A stretch of 64,000 bases of DNA from assembly GCA_947629005.1 (NCBI GenBank), contig CANRCD010000007.1, positions 1-64,000 of the forward strand, written 5' to 3'. Shown here piece by piece: positions 1 to 8,144 of the stretch (the first letter of the stretch is position 1; each line of letters starts with the position of its first letter). The stretch comes from an uncultured Clostridia bacterium (GTDB taxonomy: Bacteria; Bacillota; Clostridia; UMGS1883). The notes below the pieces were generated by a model. That model was not told the origin of the DNA and did not search any database. It saw only the letters and a list, made by a program, of their open reading frames with translations. Position numbers and translations under genes: made by a program.

Positions 1-342
1 TCCGCGATGCCCCCAAACCCCTCAACGCGTTTAAGGGGCCTGCGGGCCCCTTAAAAATCCCCACGACGGGCGGCTGTTACATGAGAGTATTTATATTTTC
101 GCGGTGCGAAGTTATATTCGTTAAGTTATATTCGTTATCTTACATAATTTGTAGGAGGCGCATTGCGCGCCCGCAAAGCGGAGGAGGCGTCAGCACACAC
201 CGCACGGGCAACATGGTTGCAAGGCTAACCCTCAGAGCGCCAAGGTCGGCGCTCCATACGGGGCGGGCGAAGGCAAGGGCGCGTGCGAAAGGCAGTGCGG
301 CAATGAAGGGCAAGGCGGCGGGCGGACGATTTTTACGGCCAA
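1..342. other. Gene-free stretch with small repeats and a hairpin
   Basis: I see no convincing coding region here. Visible structures are a perfect hairpin at 31-54 (10-bp arms TTAAGGGGCC, loop TGCG, no proper T-run after it), an exact tandem duplication of the 14-mer AAGTTATATTCGTT at 109-136, and a GC-rich block from about 165 that resembles a block near 50732. Open frames across it have no ribosome site and read like translated repeat DNA. Confidence 0.5.
171..220. repeat. Dispersed GC-rich repeat, copy 1
   Basis: A stretch beginning CCGCAAAGCGGAGGA and continuing through GTCAGC, CACCGCA and CATG resembles the intergenic stretch at 50732-50790. The match is broken by small differences but follows the same order of words, which suggests a dispersed intergenic repeat family. 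Function unknown. Confidence 0.4.
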
Positions 343-424
343 TAAAAACAGCCGCGCCCTGGCCAAGGGTGCGGCTATCTTTGCCGTTTCCGAACAGTCC
401 GCTTTGTGGGTCTGTCCTTTTCTT
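343..424 (-). ncRNA. Candidate ~82-nt small RNA
   Basis: A strong minus-strand promoter (431-459) is followed after about 50 nt by a rho-independent terminator. The terminator stem GCCGCACCCT/AGGGCGCGGC (plus-strand 351-375, one G-U pair, 5-nt loop) is followed by TGTTTTTATT. The transcript would start near 424 and end near 343, with no start codon near a ribosome site. A second pairing, CGGC-AAAGATA-GCCG, overlaps the 5' arm of the terminator, so an alternative fold is possible. I do not recognise the family. The same terminator may also end the operon coming from 518-7524. Confidence 0.55.
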
Positions 425-430
425 GATTAC

Positions 431-459
431 AGTATACCATATTTTTTATGGAATGTCAA
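431..459 (-). promoter_or_regulatory. Sigma-A promoter of the candidate sRNA
   Basis: On the minus strand TTGACA (454-459) and TATACT (431-436) are separated by exactly 17 bp. It lies downstream of the stop of the 518-937 gene and points away from it, so it can only serve the short transcript toward 343. Confidence 0.75.
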
Positions 460-517
460 TAGAAAATGAGGAAATTAATAACATTTTTTTGTGCAAAATG
501 TGCGTGCCCGAATAAAA

Positions 518-937
518 TCACTCCACCTCATAATCCCCGCGAATCATGAGAATAGCTTCGGTATCGGCCGCCACTCCGCGCCCGTCGGCGCGGGGAACCA
601 GCAACAGGTGATTGGCCGCGACGGCCTCACCCTGCCCGAGGTCGGCTCCGCCGGTCACGTCGCACAGGCCTCCCTTAGCCGAGGCCACGGCCCTGACCGT
701 GCCGCCGCGAAGGATTATCTCCGCGCCGGCCGAGGCCGTGAGCCGTTCGCCCGCGGAAAGCTCCACTATTTTAAGCCCGCCCGTGCCCGAGGCCACGGCC
801 CCGTCCACGTAGGGAAGCACTACCTCGTCAATATAGCTTTTTGAAACCAGTGGGTCGCCGGCTGTGCCCGGCGCGGCCGCCGCCGGAGCGGCCAGAAGGC
901 CCAGCGCCAGCGCCAGCGAAAGCGTTTGTTTTTTCAT
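518..937 (-). CDS. Secreted protein of unknown function
   Basis: The start at 937 (MKKQTLSLALALGLL) follows a GGAG site and gives 139 residues. A frame extended to 970 would overlap ndoA without a better ribosome site. The N-terminus is a classical signal peptide: KK, a Leu/Ala core, then APAAAA near residue 20. The mature part is small and glycine/alanine rich, with repeated short beta-like segments (IVELSAGERLTASAGAEIILRGG, cut by turns), and no catalytic motif that I recognise. It is the last gene of the PBP1A-alr-ndoA operon, only 17 nt after ndoA. An extracytoplasmic, possibly wall-associated role is inferred from the signal peptide and the neighbours. Confidence 0.7.
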   Translation of the reverse strand: MKKQTLSLALALGLLAAPAAAAPGTAGDPLVSKSYIDEVVLPYVDGAVASGTGGLKIVELSAGERLTASAGAEIILRGGTVRAVASAKGGLCDVTGGADLGQGEAVAANHLLLVPRADGRGVAADTEAILMIRGDYEVE

Positions 938-954
938 GGGTTTTTCTCCGCGCG

Positions 955-1311
955 TTATGTACGCGCCCAAGGCAGACCGAAACTGATGGAAATAGCGTCG
1001 TTCACCTTTACCATCTGAAGTTCGTCCAACCGGCCTATCTTCTCACGAAGGCGTTTTTTGTCGATGGTGCGTATCTGCTCCAGCAGGACGACGCTGTCCT
1101 TCTGAAGGCCGTAGTCCGCGGCCTCGATTTCGATGTGGGTGGGCAGCTTGGCCTTGTTAATACGGCTGGTTATGGCCGCGGCAATGACGGTGGGACTGTA
1201 ACGGTTGCCCACGTCGTTCTGCACCACCAGCACAGGACGTATGCCGCCCTGCTCCGAACCGACCACCGGACTTAAGTCCGCGTAAAAAATGTCGCCCCGT
1301 TTTACGATCAC
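955..1311 (-). CDS. ndoA: mRNA interferase toxin, MazF/NdoA type
   Basis: A 118-residue PemK/MazF-family endoribonuclease. MazF toxins cleave single-stranded mRNA at short motifs as dimers. The sequence follows Bacillus NdoA closely: [20 protein letters not shown] at the start, R25 in the GGIRPVLVV loop and T48 in the AAITS segment, both in positions used for catalysis in the family, and [10 protein letters not shown] near residue 80. Length is normal. The start codon is GTG (1309-1311), 7 nt after the antitoxin stop, with GGAGAG upstream. The alr-ndoAI-ndoA order is typical of Firmicutes. In this class the pair is often chromosomally stable rather than an addiction module. Confidence 0.95.
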   Translation of the reverse strand: MIVKRGDIFYADLSPVVGSEQGGIRPVLVVQNDVGNRYSPTVIAAAITSRINKAKLPTHIEIEAADYGLQKDSVVLLEQIRTIDKKRLREKIGRLDELQMVKVNDAISISFGLPWART

Positions 1312-1318
1312 TGCGTTT

Positions 1319-1594
1319 TCACTCTCCGATAAAATTTTCGTAGGCGCTCAGCGCAATTTCATCGGAAGGAATAAAATCGTTTGCTATCTTCAAATTGAGC
1401 TGCGCCATCTCGAGGTATCCGGCCCTCATGGCTGCCCTTACGTCCAGACGGCGCTTCTCTTTGAGGTAAGAGCGCACGATCCGGAGAATGAAGTCGTTTC
1501 TTGTGTTATGCTCAAGTCCGGCGGCAAAGTCTATTTCCGACAGCAGCGCGTCGGGCAGACTGAGCAAAATTTCTTTTTTTTGTTGCTGTGGCAT
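1319..1594 (-). CDS. ndoAI: NdoAI-type ribbon-helix-helix antitoxin
   Basis: A 91-residue CopG/RHH-type protein ([18 protein letters not shown] start). The N-terminal beta strand and helix form the DNA-binding RHH dimer (residues about 5-50). The C-terminal half, rich in Leu and acidic residues and ending ENFIGE, matches the part that blocks the NdoA active site in Bacillus. The start at 1594 is chosen because GAGAGGAG lies just upstream; a longer frame to 1657 has no site. It likely autoregulates with NdoA, although I see no separate promoter and the gene sits inside a long operon. Confidence 0.9.
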   Translation of the reverse strand: MPQQQKKEILLSLPDALLSEIDFAAGLEHNTRNDFILRIVRSYLKEKRRLDVRAAMRAGYLEMAQLNLKIANDFIPSDEIALSAYENFIGE

Positions 1595-1660
1595 GGCTGA
1601 TACTCCTCTCACCCCGAATATATGAGTATTATACCGCAGATATGCCACGCAAATCAAGCC

Positions 1661-2830
1661 TCAATGTATGGGAACATTGGAAGATAATGGAGGGCAGTCC
1701 CGTCCGTCGTTTATGTAGAACCGAGGGACACGCTTGCCCACCATGCAGACGAGCTCGTAATTTATCGTACCCATCAGGGCCGCGAGCTCCTCCACGGGCA
1801 GCCTTCTTTCACCGTCGCTGCCGAACAGCACCACGCTGTCGCCTACAACCGTATTTTGAACATTTCTCATGTCAAACATACATTGATCCATGCAAATTCT
1901 TCCCAGAACAGACCTTTTTTCTCCGCCGACAAGCAGACCGGCCCTGCCGCTGAGCATGCGCGAGTAGCCGTCGGCATAACCTACGCTGGCAGTGCCCACG
2001 GGCATATCCTCGGGCGCGGCGTAGGTCCCGCCATAGCTGATGAGGCTGCCCTTCGGCACGGTTTTTATGTTCGATATTCTGGCCTTAAAGCTCATAGCGG
2101 GCTCAAGCGGCAGGCGCGACTTATCCACCTCGTCCGACGGGTACAGCCCATAGAGCACAATGCCCGGGCGCACCATGTCGAGGTGCATTTCGGGAAAGTT
2201 GATGATGGACGCGCTGTTGCAGCAATGCCTGATTTTGAAGGTTATGCCGGCGGCGGCCAGCTTCTCTATGCAGAACATGAAGCGGGAGAACTGCTCGCGG
2301 GCGTAGGTCAGGTCGGCCTCGTCGGCCTTGGAAAAATGCGTGAACACACCCTCGGCCTCAATGGCGGGCAGGGAAACTATCCCGCGCGTCTTTTCCACAA
2401 GGAGCGGGTCGCTGTAATATATGCCCACGCGGTTCATGCCGGTGTCAAGCTTGATATGAATTTTCGCCGTTTTGCCCTGACTGACCGCCGCCGCGCTCAG
2501 CGCCTTGGCCAGTGAAAGGTCAAAAACCGTGGCTATTATGTCGTTCGCCACAATCTCGGCGGCGTTATCCTCATCGGCCCCGCTCAGCATCATAATGGGA
2601 GTCTCGGGAAAGGCGCGGCGGAGAGCCGCCGCCTCGTCCACGGTGGCCACGGCAAGGCGGTCGGCGCCGTTCTCAAGCAGAACGCGGGAAACCCGCTCCG
2701 CGCCGTGGCCGTAAGCGTCGGCCTTGACGACGCCCATCACCAAAGCGTGGGGATCCGTTATTTTTCTGACGTTTATGATGTTGCGCCTGACGGCGCCAAG
2801 GTCAATCTCTGCCCAAGCCCTTCCGTGCAT
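1661..2830 (-). CDS. alr: Alanine racemase
   Basis: A 389-residue PLP-dependent racemase interconverting L- and D-alanine for peptidoglycan. The PLP lysine is K36 in VVKADAYGHG. The second catalytic base, a tyrosine, lies in LISYGGTY, and SVGYADG and GRICMDQCMFD are further family signatures. Fold: N-terminal TIM barrel and C-terminal beta domain, normal length. Its first 29 nt overlap the end of the nnr gene, suggesting translational coupling. Cytoplasmic. Confidence 0.97.
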   Translation of the reverse strand: MHGRAWAEIDLGAVRRNIINVRKITDPHALVMGVVKADAYGHGAERVSRVLLENGADRLAVATVDEAAALRRAFPETPIMMLSGADEDNAAEIVANDIIATVFDLSLAKALSAAAVSQGKTAKIHIKLDTGMNRVGIYYSDPLLVEKTRGIVSLPAIEAEGVFTHFSKADEADLTYAREQFSRFMFCIEKLAAAGITFKIRHCCNSASIINFPEMHLDMVRPGIVLYGLYPSDEVDKSRLPLEPAMSFKARISNIKTVPKGSLISYGGTYAAPEDMPVGTASVGYADGYSRMLSGRAGLLVGGEKRSVLGRICMDQCMFDMRNVQNTVVGDSVVLFGSDGERRLPVEELAALMGTINYELVCMVGKRVPRFYINDGRDCPPLSSNVPIH

Positions 2831-4319
2831 GAGCGGTCACCTCCGTAAACGCATATTTTAGTCCGTCAAGAATGTCCGCCGCAGTGGCGGAAAACTCACC
2901 GCAGAGCCGACCCGCGGCCACTCCGGCCCGAGAGTGCAGATACACCCCGAGGCAGGCGGCCTCGGCGGGGGCAAGGCCCTGCGCGAGCAAAGCGCATATC
3001 AGCCCCGCAAGCACGTCGCCGCTGCCGGCCTTGGCGAGGGCAGAGGTGGACACCAGCGAAACCCACGTTTCACCGGTGGGGGCCGCGACGACGGTACGCG
3101 CCCCCTTGAGCGCCAGCGTGACGCCGTACTCAAGCGCGAAATCCCTCGCGGCGCGGAGACGGTCGGCCTCAATCTCGGCCACAGGCCTGCCCGTCAAGCG
3201 CGAAAACTCCAGCGGATGAGGCGTAAGCACGAGTTCCCTGCCCGCGAGAAGGCCCGGCCTCCCCGCAAGGGCGTTAATGCCGTCGGCGTCAAGAACGGCG
3301 GGAGCGTCCACGCGGCTAAGCAGGCCTGTCACAAAGGCGGCGGAGGCGCTTTTGCCAAGGCCGCAGCCGACGAGCAGCGCCGTGGCGGAGGCCGCGGCCG
3401 CGCCGAGCTCCTCCGACGCGGCGGAATAGTCCGCAAGGGGAAGAACCACGGCCTCGGGAGCCATTATGTTAAGCGTATTCTCAAGCCCTTTTTTACAAAT
3501 CACGTTGACAAGCCCCGCTCCCGAGCGGAGCGCGGACTTGGCCGCGAGAGCCGCCGCCCCGAGCATACCCTCGCTGCCCACGGCCAGCAAAGCCCGCCCA
3601 AAGACGCCCTTGTGCGAGAAGCGCGGCCTTTGCGGAAGCAGACTCGCGGCCAGCTCCGCCGTAAGCGGGGACGGCGCGTCGGAGGCCGGCAAATCGTCAA
3701 GCGGAACGCCCACGCCTGCAATGACGATATCGCCGCAGTAATCGGCGCTTTCGCCGCTGATCATGCCCGCTTTCGGCGCGGTGAAGGTAACGGTTTTGTC
3801 GGCGCGGACAGCCGCGCCCAAGGCTCTGCCGCTGTCGGCGTCGAGCCCGCTGGGTATATCAACGGCGATAACATAGGCGTCGAGCCGGTTGATGAGCTCT
3901 ATGGCCTCGCGGGCGGGGCCGGTGACCTCTCCCCTTATGCCTATGCCGAAAATCGCGTCCACCACGGCGTCGCAGCGGGGCACGCGCCCTCCGGCCATGG
4001 CCTCGGCAAAGGGGACGACGGGCACGCCCTCTTCGGCGCAGCGGCGGGCGAGGAGCCTGCACTCCTCGCTGTGCGGCTCAAGCACGGGCACAACGCGAAC
4101 CTGCGCCCCGCATCGGCGCAGCAAAAGCGCCAAACGGTAGCCGTCGGCCCCGTTGTTGCCCTTGCCGCAGAAAACGCAAACAGCGCCAAAGAATTCACAT
4201 TCTTTGGCGCAGGCATTGGCGGCGCTGTCGATAAGGCGCAGCGATGAGGCGAGGTCGGTTATGACCTTTTTTTCGCATAATTTCATTTGCTGTGACGTAA
4301 GAAATTTCACGGTTTTCAC
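2802..4319 (-). CDS. nnr: Bifunctional NAD(P)HX epimerase/dehydratase
   Basis: A 505-residue fusion that repairs hydrated NADH and NADPH. The N-terminal YjeF_N epimerase domain (about 1-210) contains VFCGKGNNGADGYRLA and the IPSGLDADSG segment. The C-terminal ribokinase-like ADP-dependent dehydratase (about 225-495) contains LTPHPLEFSRLTG, LKGARTVV and KAGSGDVLAG, the anion-hole/catalytic segment. Start is GTG at 4317-4319 with GGGGAAAGG just upstream. In many Firmicutes this gene sits next to alr, as here. Confidence 0.95.
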   Translation of the reverse strand: MKTVKFLTSQQMKLCEKKVITDLASSLRLIDSAANACAKECEFFGAVCVFCGKGNNGADGYRLALLLRRCGAQVRVVPVLEPHSEECRLLARRCAEEGVPVVPFAEAMAGGRVPRCDAVVDAIFGIGIRGEVTGPAREAIELINRLDAYVIAVDIPSGLDADSGRALGAAVRADKTVTFTAPKAGMISGESADYCGDIVIAGVGVPLDDLPASDAPSPLTAELAASLLPQRPRFSHKGVFGRALLAVGSEGMLGAAALAAKSALRSGAGLVNVICKKGLENTLNIMAPEAVVLPLADYSAASEELGAAAASATALLVGCGLGKSASAAFVTGLLSRVDAPAVLDADGINALAGRPGLLAGRELVLTPHPLEFSRLTGRPVAEIEADRLRAARDFALEYGVTLALKGARTVVAAPTGETWVSLVSTSALAKAGSGDVLAGLICALLAQGLAPAEAACLGVYLHSRAGVAAGRLCGEFSATAADILDGLKYAFTEVTAHARKGLGRD

Positions 4320-4366
4320 GGCCTTTCCCCGCAGCTTGATTTTTTATCCATTATTCAATTCAGCGT

Positions 4367-4867
4367 TTAAAACACTTTGCTCCGTGCGTAATTACGCATG
4401 GCGCTGAGGATACGGTCGTCGGGCTCGAAAATGAGCAGGTTGAGGCCGCCCTCGCCGGAAAACACCGCAAAACGCGCGTTCTCGGCCTTGGGAGACGAAG
4501 CCGCGTTAATGGTTTTGGCGAACTGGCGGCGCATTTCGGGACTTTTATCCGAATCGCTGACCGATGCGCAGAGTTCCATTGCGTCGAAATCAAAGCCGCA
4601 CAGCCGCCTGCGGCGGCGGCCGCCGATAATCTCATCCACGTCCAGATGGTCGGCGGTGACGGCGTACTCGTATTCGCGCCGAAGGCCGGTTATGAGCAGG
4701 AAGGCCGGATAACAGCCGAAAACCAGCACCACAAGGCCGCTGGCAATCCCTATCCACAAGGCCACCGCGCCCGATATGAACGCCAGAGCGAGGACGACGG
4801 CGGCTATTTTAGCCGCGTCGCCCGGGCCCGACTTCTTTTTTACAAGATAATCAACGTAATTTTCCAT
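4367..4867 (-). CDS. Small membrane protein, DUF6106-like
   Basis: 166 residues. It starts MENYVDYLVKKK, followed by two closely spaced hydrophobic segments (about 19-40 and 43-62) and then a soluble, charged C-terminal half. The arrangement resembles the clostridial DUF6106 family, which has no known function. Its ATG overlaps the PBP1A stop (TAATG at 4865-4869), so it is translationally coupled to PBP1A. A role near cell-wall synthesis is only an inference from that coupling. Confidence 0.75.
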   Translation of the reverse strand: MENYVDYLVKKKSGPGDAAKIAAVVLALAFISGAVALWIGIASGLVVLVFGCYPAFLLITGLRREYEYAVTADHLDVDEIIGGRRRRRLCGFDFDAMELCASVSDSDKSPEMRRQFAKTINAASSPKAENARFAVFSGEGGLNLLIFEPDDRILSAMRNYARSKVF

Positions 4868-7524
4868 TAAAGACCACCCTCGCTGGTCTGAACGTCGGCG
4901 GAGCTGCTTTCGCCGCCCGAGGAGGACGACGAGCCGGAGCTTTCGCCGCCGGACACGCTGCCGCTGCCGCCGCCCGAGGACGATGAACCGGAGCTTTCGC
5001 TGCCGCCGCCCGAGGACGATTCATCGGACGAACCGCCCGAACTGCCCGAGGACGACGAGCCGCCGGAGCCGCTGCCGGAGGATGAACCGCCGGAGCTTTC
5101 GCTGCCGGAGCCGCTGCCGCCGGAGGACGAACTGCCGCCCCCGTCCGAGCCGCCCGAGCTTACAGAGCTGTCAGAGCCGCCGTCATCCTCATCATCGCCG
5201 CCGGAGCCCTCGCCCCCTGAGCCGGACGAACTGCTTGAGGAGCTGCTTGAGGAGCTGCTTGAAGAGCTGTCGTCGTCCATGTCACTGTTGCTGCTTTCGG
5301 TTCTCTTTTTGGACGAGGACGACGAGGAGACTCCCTTGCCCTCGGAAAGAGTGGATTTTTTGGCGCCGAGCTTAAGCGGGTGCATCTCGCAGTATTTTGT
5401 GGGAGCCTTGCCGGGGGCGTACATCTCGCCCACAACGTGCTCGCAGTCGGGATAGGCGCGCTGGCCGCTTTCACGGCATATCATGACGGAAACCTCGTCG
5501 CTGCCGGGCTTTTCAAAGTCCTTGTATTCCAAATCTTCATGAACGGGAACCATAACCTTGCGCCAAGTCAGGGCCGCAGGATTGGAGTAGAAGCCGGTAA
5601 GGTCGCGGGGCTGGTCATAGCCGAACCAAACCGCGCCCACATAATAGGGCGTCATGCCGACGAACCAGCGGTCGTTGCTGGTGCTGGTGCCGGTGGTGCC
5701 GGTTTTGCCGGCTATCTCCATGCCTCGGAAGTTGGCCATGGTGCCGCTTCCGTAGCGGACAACGTCCTTAAGGAGGGAAAGCATATTATAGGCGGTGCGC
5801 TCGCTCATGGCTATCTCATGCGTGGGCTCGCCGTCGAGTACAACCTCGCCGTTGGCGTCAAGCACCTGAGTGTAAAGCATGGGCTTGTTATAGTAGCCGT
5901 CGTTGACGAAGGTACAGTAGGCGGCGGTGAGCTCAAGCACGCTGACGCCGTCGGTCAGGCCGCCCAGGGCAAGCGGGGCGAGGTCCTTATCGGAGAAAGT
6001 ATCGCCGTTTTCGTTTTCGCGGAAGTCCACAAGCGTGGAGATGTGCATACGCTCCACAAGATACTTGAACACGTTTTCCACGCCAAAATAGCGGCAGACC
6101 TTGACGGCCGGCACGTTGCGCGAGTTGGCCAGAGCGGCGCGGACGGTGACGTTGCCCACAAAGCGGTTATCCACGTTGTTGGGCGACCAGCCGCCGTAGG
6201 TGACCTTGGCGTCCTTGATGATGGTGTTGGCGTCGATGAGGCCGTACTCCATGGACGGGCCGTAAACCGCGATGGGCTTTATGGTGGAGCCGGGCTGGCG
6301 CAGAGACTGAGTGGCGCGGTTGAGCATACGGTTGCCCTCTTTATCGCCGCGGCCGCCCACAAGGGCTTTTACCTGCCCGCTGTAAGGGTCCATTATTACC
6401 ATGGCGGATTCGGGCTGTACATCTCCCCTGCCGCGCGGGAAGGCGGAAGCGTCGCTGTAGACGGCGTCCATCTTCTGCTGAACGGTCATATCCTGCGCGA
6501 GGTATATCTTGAGGCCGCCGTTAAACAGCACGCGGCTGGCGCGCTCCCTGCTGTAGCCGTACTTCTCCATCAGGTCCTTTTGAACCTGATCGATGGCGGC
6601 GTCCACGTAATAGCTCTGGTAGGCGACCTCCACCTCGGAGCGCTGCGGCATGAAATTGAGCTTTTCGGCTATGGCGTCCTCGTACTGAGACTGGGTTATC
6701 ATGCCCAGCTCGCGCATTTTGCCGAGAACGGTTTCCTGCCTCGTTTTATGGTCCTTGGGATTGATGTAGGGATTATAGCGAGTGGGCGACTGGGTGATTC
6801 CCGCGAGGCTGGCGCACTCGGCAAGCGTCAGGTCGGAAACAGGCTTGCCAAAGTATGTAGTCGCCGCGGAGCTCACGCCGTAGCACTGCTCGCTGAGGAA
6901 AATGGTATTGAGGTAATATTCGAGTATCTCATCCTTGCTGAGCTCGTTTTCGAGCCTATAGGCGCGGTATATCTCGCGGATTTTACGCGCTACGCCGTAG
7001 TCCTTCTCGTCGGTAAGGTTTTTGATGAGCTGCTGGGTTATGGTGCTGCCGCCGAAGGTGCGCTCGGATCTTCCGGCCAGCTTATTGTAGGCGTAGGTGA
7101 AGGTCGCGCCAACGGTACGCTTGACGTCAAAGCCGTGGTGCGAACGGAAGCGCTCGTCCTCGATGGCGACAAAGGCGTTTTGGAGGTTTTCGGGGATATC
7201 GTCAATATCCACCCAAATGCGGTTTTGGTCGTCGAAAAGCTGCTGAACTTCGACGGTCTCCCCCTCGGGATTGGTCGCATAAACGAAGGACGTCAGGTTT
7301 AGGCGCATATTGTCCACGTCTATGGGCTCGACGGTTTCCATGTAGCCGAACAAAGCGCCGGCAACAATGCCCGCGCCTATGGCGGCGATGAACAGTATTA
7401 TAAGCAGCACGGTCAGGAAGAAATTCCTCACCGCAAGGGCCATGACAGCCCCCGCGCCGCGCTTTTTTTTCTTTTTCGACTGCGCTCGGTTCTCCCTGCC
7501 CGCGCCGGTTTTATTAGGTTCCAT
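4867..7524 (-). CDS. Class A penicillin-binding protein (PBP1A type)
   Basis: 885 residues from the ATG at 7524, chosen for GGAGGT upstream; a frame to 7590 lacks a site. Order: Lys-rich cytoplasmic tail, one membrane anchor (about 26-62), glycosyltransferase family 51 domain with EDERFRSHHGFD (catalytic E122), GGSTITQQ and YYLNTIFL, then a transpeptidase domain with S413-T-I-K416, S468-R-N470 and K607-T-G-T. It polymerises and cross-links peptidoglycan at the outer membrane face. The last roughly 130 residues are almost pure Ser/Gly/Glu/Asp low complexity, beginning after KGVSSSSSS and ending DVQTSEGGL. All catalytic motifs are intact. Confidence 0.96.
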   Translation of the reverse strand: MEPNKTGAGRENRAQSKKKKKRGAGAVMALAVRNFFLTVLLIILFIAAIGAGIVAGALFGYMETVEPIDVDNMRLNLTSFVYATNPEGETVEVQQLFDDQNRIWVDIDDIPENLQNAFVAIEDERFRSHHGFDVKRTVGATFTYAYNKLAGRSERTFGGSTITQQLIKNLTDEKDYGVARKIREIYRAYRLENELSKDEILEYYLNTIFLSEQCYGVSSAATTYFGKPVSDLTLAECASLAGITQSPTRYNPYINPKDHKTRQETVLGKMRELGMITQSQYEDAIAEKLNFMPQRSEVEVAYQSYYVDAAIDQVQKDLMEKYGYSRERASRVLFNGGLKIYLAQDMTVQQKMDAVYSDASAFPRGRGDVQPESAMVIMDPYSGQVKALVGGRGDKEGNRMLNRATQSLRQPGSTIKPIAVYGPSMEYGLIDANTIIKDAKVTYGGWSPNNVDNRFVGNVTVRAALANSRNVPAVKVCRYFGVENVFKYLVERMHISTLVDFRENENGDTFSDKDLAPLALGGLTDGVSVLELTAAYCTFVNDGYYNKPMLYTQVLDANGEVVLDGEPTHEIAMSERTAYNMLSLLKDVVRYGSGTMANFRGMEIAGKTGTTGTSTSNDRWFVGMTPYYVGAVWFGYDQPRDLTGFYSNPAALTWRKVMVPVHEDLEYKDFEKPGSDEVSVMICRESGQRAYPDCEHVVGEMYAPGKAPTKYCEMHPLKLGAKKSTLSEGKGVSSSSSSKKRTESSNSDMDDDSSSSSSSSSSSSSSSGSGGEGSGGDDEDDGGSDSSVSSGGSDGGGSSSSGGSGSGSESSGGSSSGSGSGGSSSSGSSGGSSDESSSGGGSESSGSSSSGGGSGSVSGGESSGSSSSSGGESSSADVQTSEGGL

Positions 7525-7581
7525 ACTGGCAGCACCTCCGCTTTTCTTTAGAAACCTACACAAGTAACTTACACGTAATTT

Positions 7582-7610
7582 ATTATACAACTAAATAATT
7601 AAAAAAGTAT
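7582..7610 (-). promoter_or_regulatory. Possible promoter of the PBP1A operon
   Basis: A consensus TATAAT (7582-7587, minus strand) sits 58 bp before the PBP1A start. The hexamer 17 bp further upstream (ATACTT, 7605-7610) is a poor -35. The surrounding DNA is very AT-rich. Plausible but weak. Confidence 0.4.
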
Positions 7611-7735
7611 TACAAAAGCCTGAATTTATTCAAAATAACAAGCTTTCGGCTTAGATTTTTTGCATTTTGGCGATTTTTTCGTCATAACGTACAAAAATTG
7701 GAGCGTAAATATATGAAAATTGAACAAGTAGCCCC

Positions 7736-7764
7736 TTGCAAAACCGTTTGAACCGCGCTATAAT
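7736..7764 (+). promoter_or_regulatory. Promoter of sRNA copy 1
   Basis: TTGCAA (7736-7741), 17-bp spacer, TATAAT (7759-7764). The box TTGAACAAGT at 7720-7729 is repeated at the same distance in copy 2 and may bind a shared regulator. Confidence 0.75.
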
Positions 7765-7770
7765 ATAGAC

Positions 7771-7848
7771 GTACTCGAAAGAGTACCGAAACTTTTTTCA
7801 TTTTCCCTCCTTTTTAGTGGCAGACAGAGACGGTCTGCCATTTTTTTT
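7771..7848 (+). ncRNA. Small RNA, tandem copy 1
   Basis: Predicted transcript of about 78 nt. It opens with a perfect 6-bp hairpin GTACTC-GAAA-GAGTAC (7771-7786), has an unstructured U-rich middle with CCCTCC (7805-7810), and ends in a terminator with 8-bp arms TGGCAGAC/GTCTGCCA (7818-7840) and eight Ts. CCCTCC is complementary to the GGAGG-type ribosome sites used throughout the window, so base pairing with mRNA leaders is the likely mode of action. No open frame with a ribosome site is present. I do not recognise a named family. Confidence 0.7.
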
Positions 7849-8029
7849 GCGCCGTGCGCGGTCGGCGCTCCCGCGAAAGCGGCAAAGCCGATTTGCGGGG
7901 AAAAGGAGGAGCGGCGGAGCGCAATGCCTTGGGTCGGGAGGGGCAGAAAAAGGACAAAGCAAGGGATATTTTTGTATTATTTGCACAAAACTATGGCAAA
8001 ATTATTGTGGAATTTGAATAAGTTACCTC

Positions 8030-8058
8030 TTGTTTTGCGGGGCAAAAACGGCTATAAT
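8030..8058 (+). promoter_or_regulatory. Promoter of sRNA copy 2
   Basis: TTGTTT (8030-8035), 17-bp spacer, TATAAT (8053-8058). The box TTGAATAAGT at 8014-8023 has the same position relative to the -35 as in copy 1. Confidence 0.75.
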
Positions 8059-8064
8059 ATAAGC

Positions 8065-8144
8065 GTACTCGATGAGAGTACGAAACTTTTTTTCATTTTC
8101 CCTCCTTTTTTAGTGGCAGACAGCGCGTCTGCCATCTTTTTTTT
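8065..8144 (+). ncRNA. Small RNA, tandem copy 2
   Basis: Paralogue of the RNA at 7771, about 80 nt. It has the 5' hairpin GTACTC-GATGA-GAGTAC (8065-8081), CCCTCC at 8100-8105 in a U-rich linker, and terminator arms TGGCAGAC/GTCTGCCA (8114-8134) followed by TC and eight Ts. Stems and the C-rich tract are conserved with copy 1, while the hairpin loop and terminator loop differ. This is the pattern expected of a functional structured RNA. Confidence 0.7.

Noticed and set aside
31-54. Hairpin that could be a terminator
   Set aside because: The stem is perfect, but only TTAAAAATCC follows on the plus strand and the T-run on the other strand lies on the wrong side.
4880-5270. Short tandem repeats that could suggest a CRISPR array
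   Set aside because: They are degenerate Ser/Gly codon repeats in the frame of PBP1A, with no constant repeat length or unique spacers. I found no CRISPR array or cas gene in the window.
5380-7302. A 640-codon open frame on the plus strand inside the PBP1A gene
   Set aside because: It is antisense to a gene with all catalytic motifs intact. The high GC at third codon positions leaves long open frames on the opposite strand, and the translation has no domain pattern.
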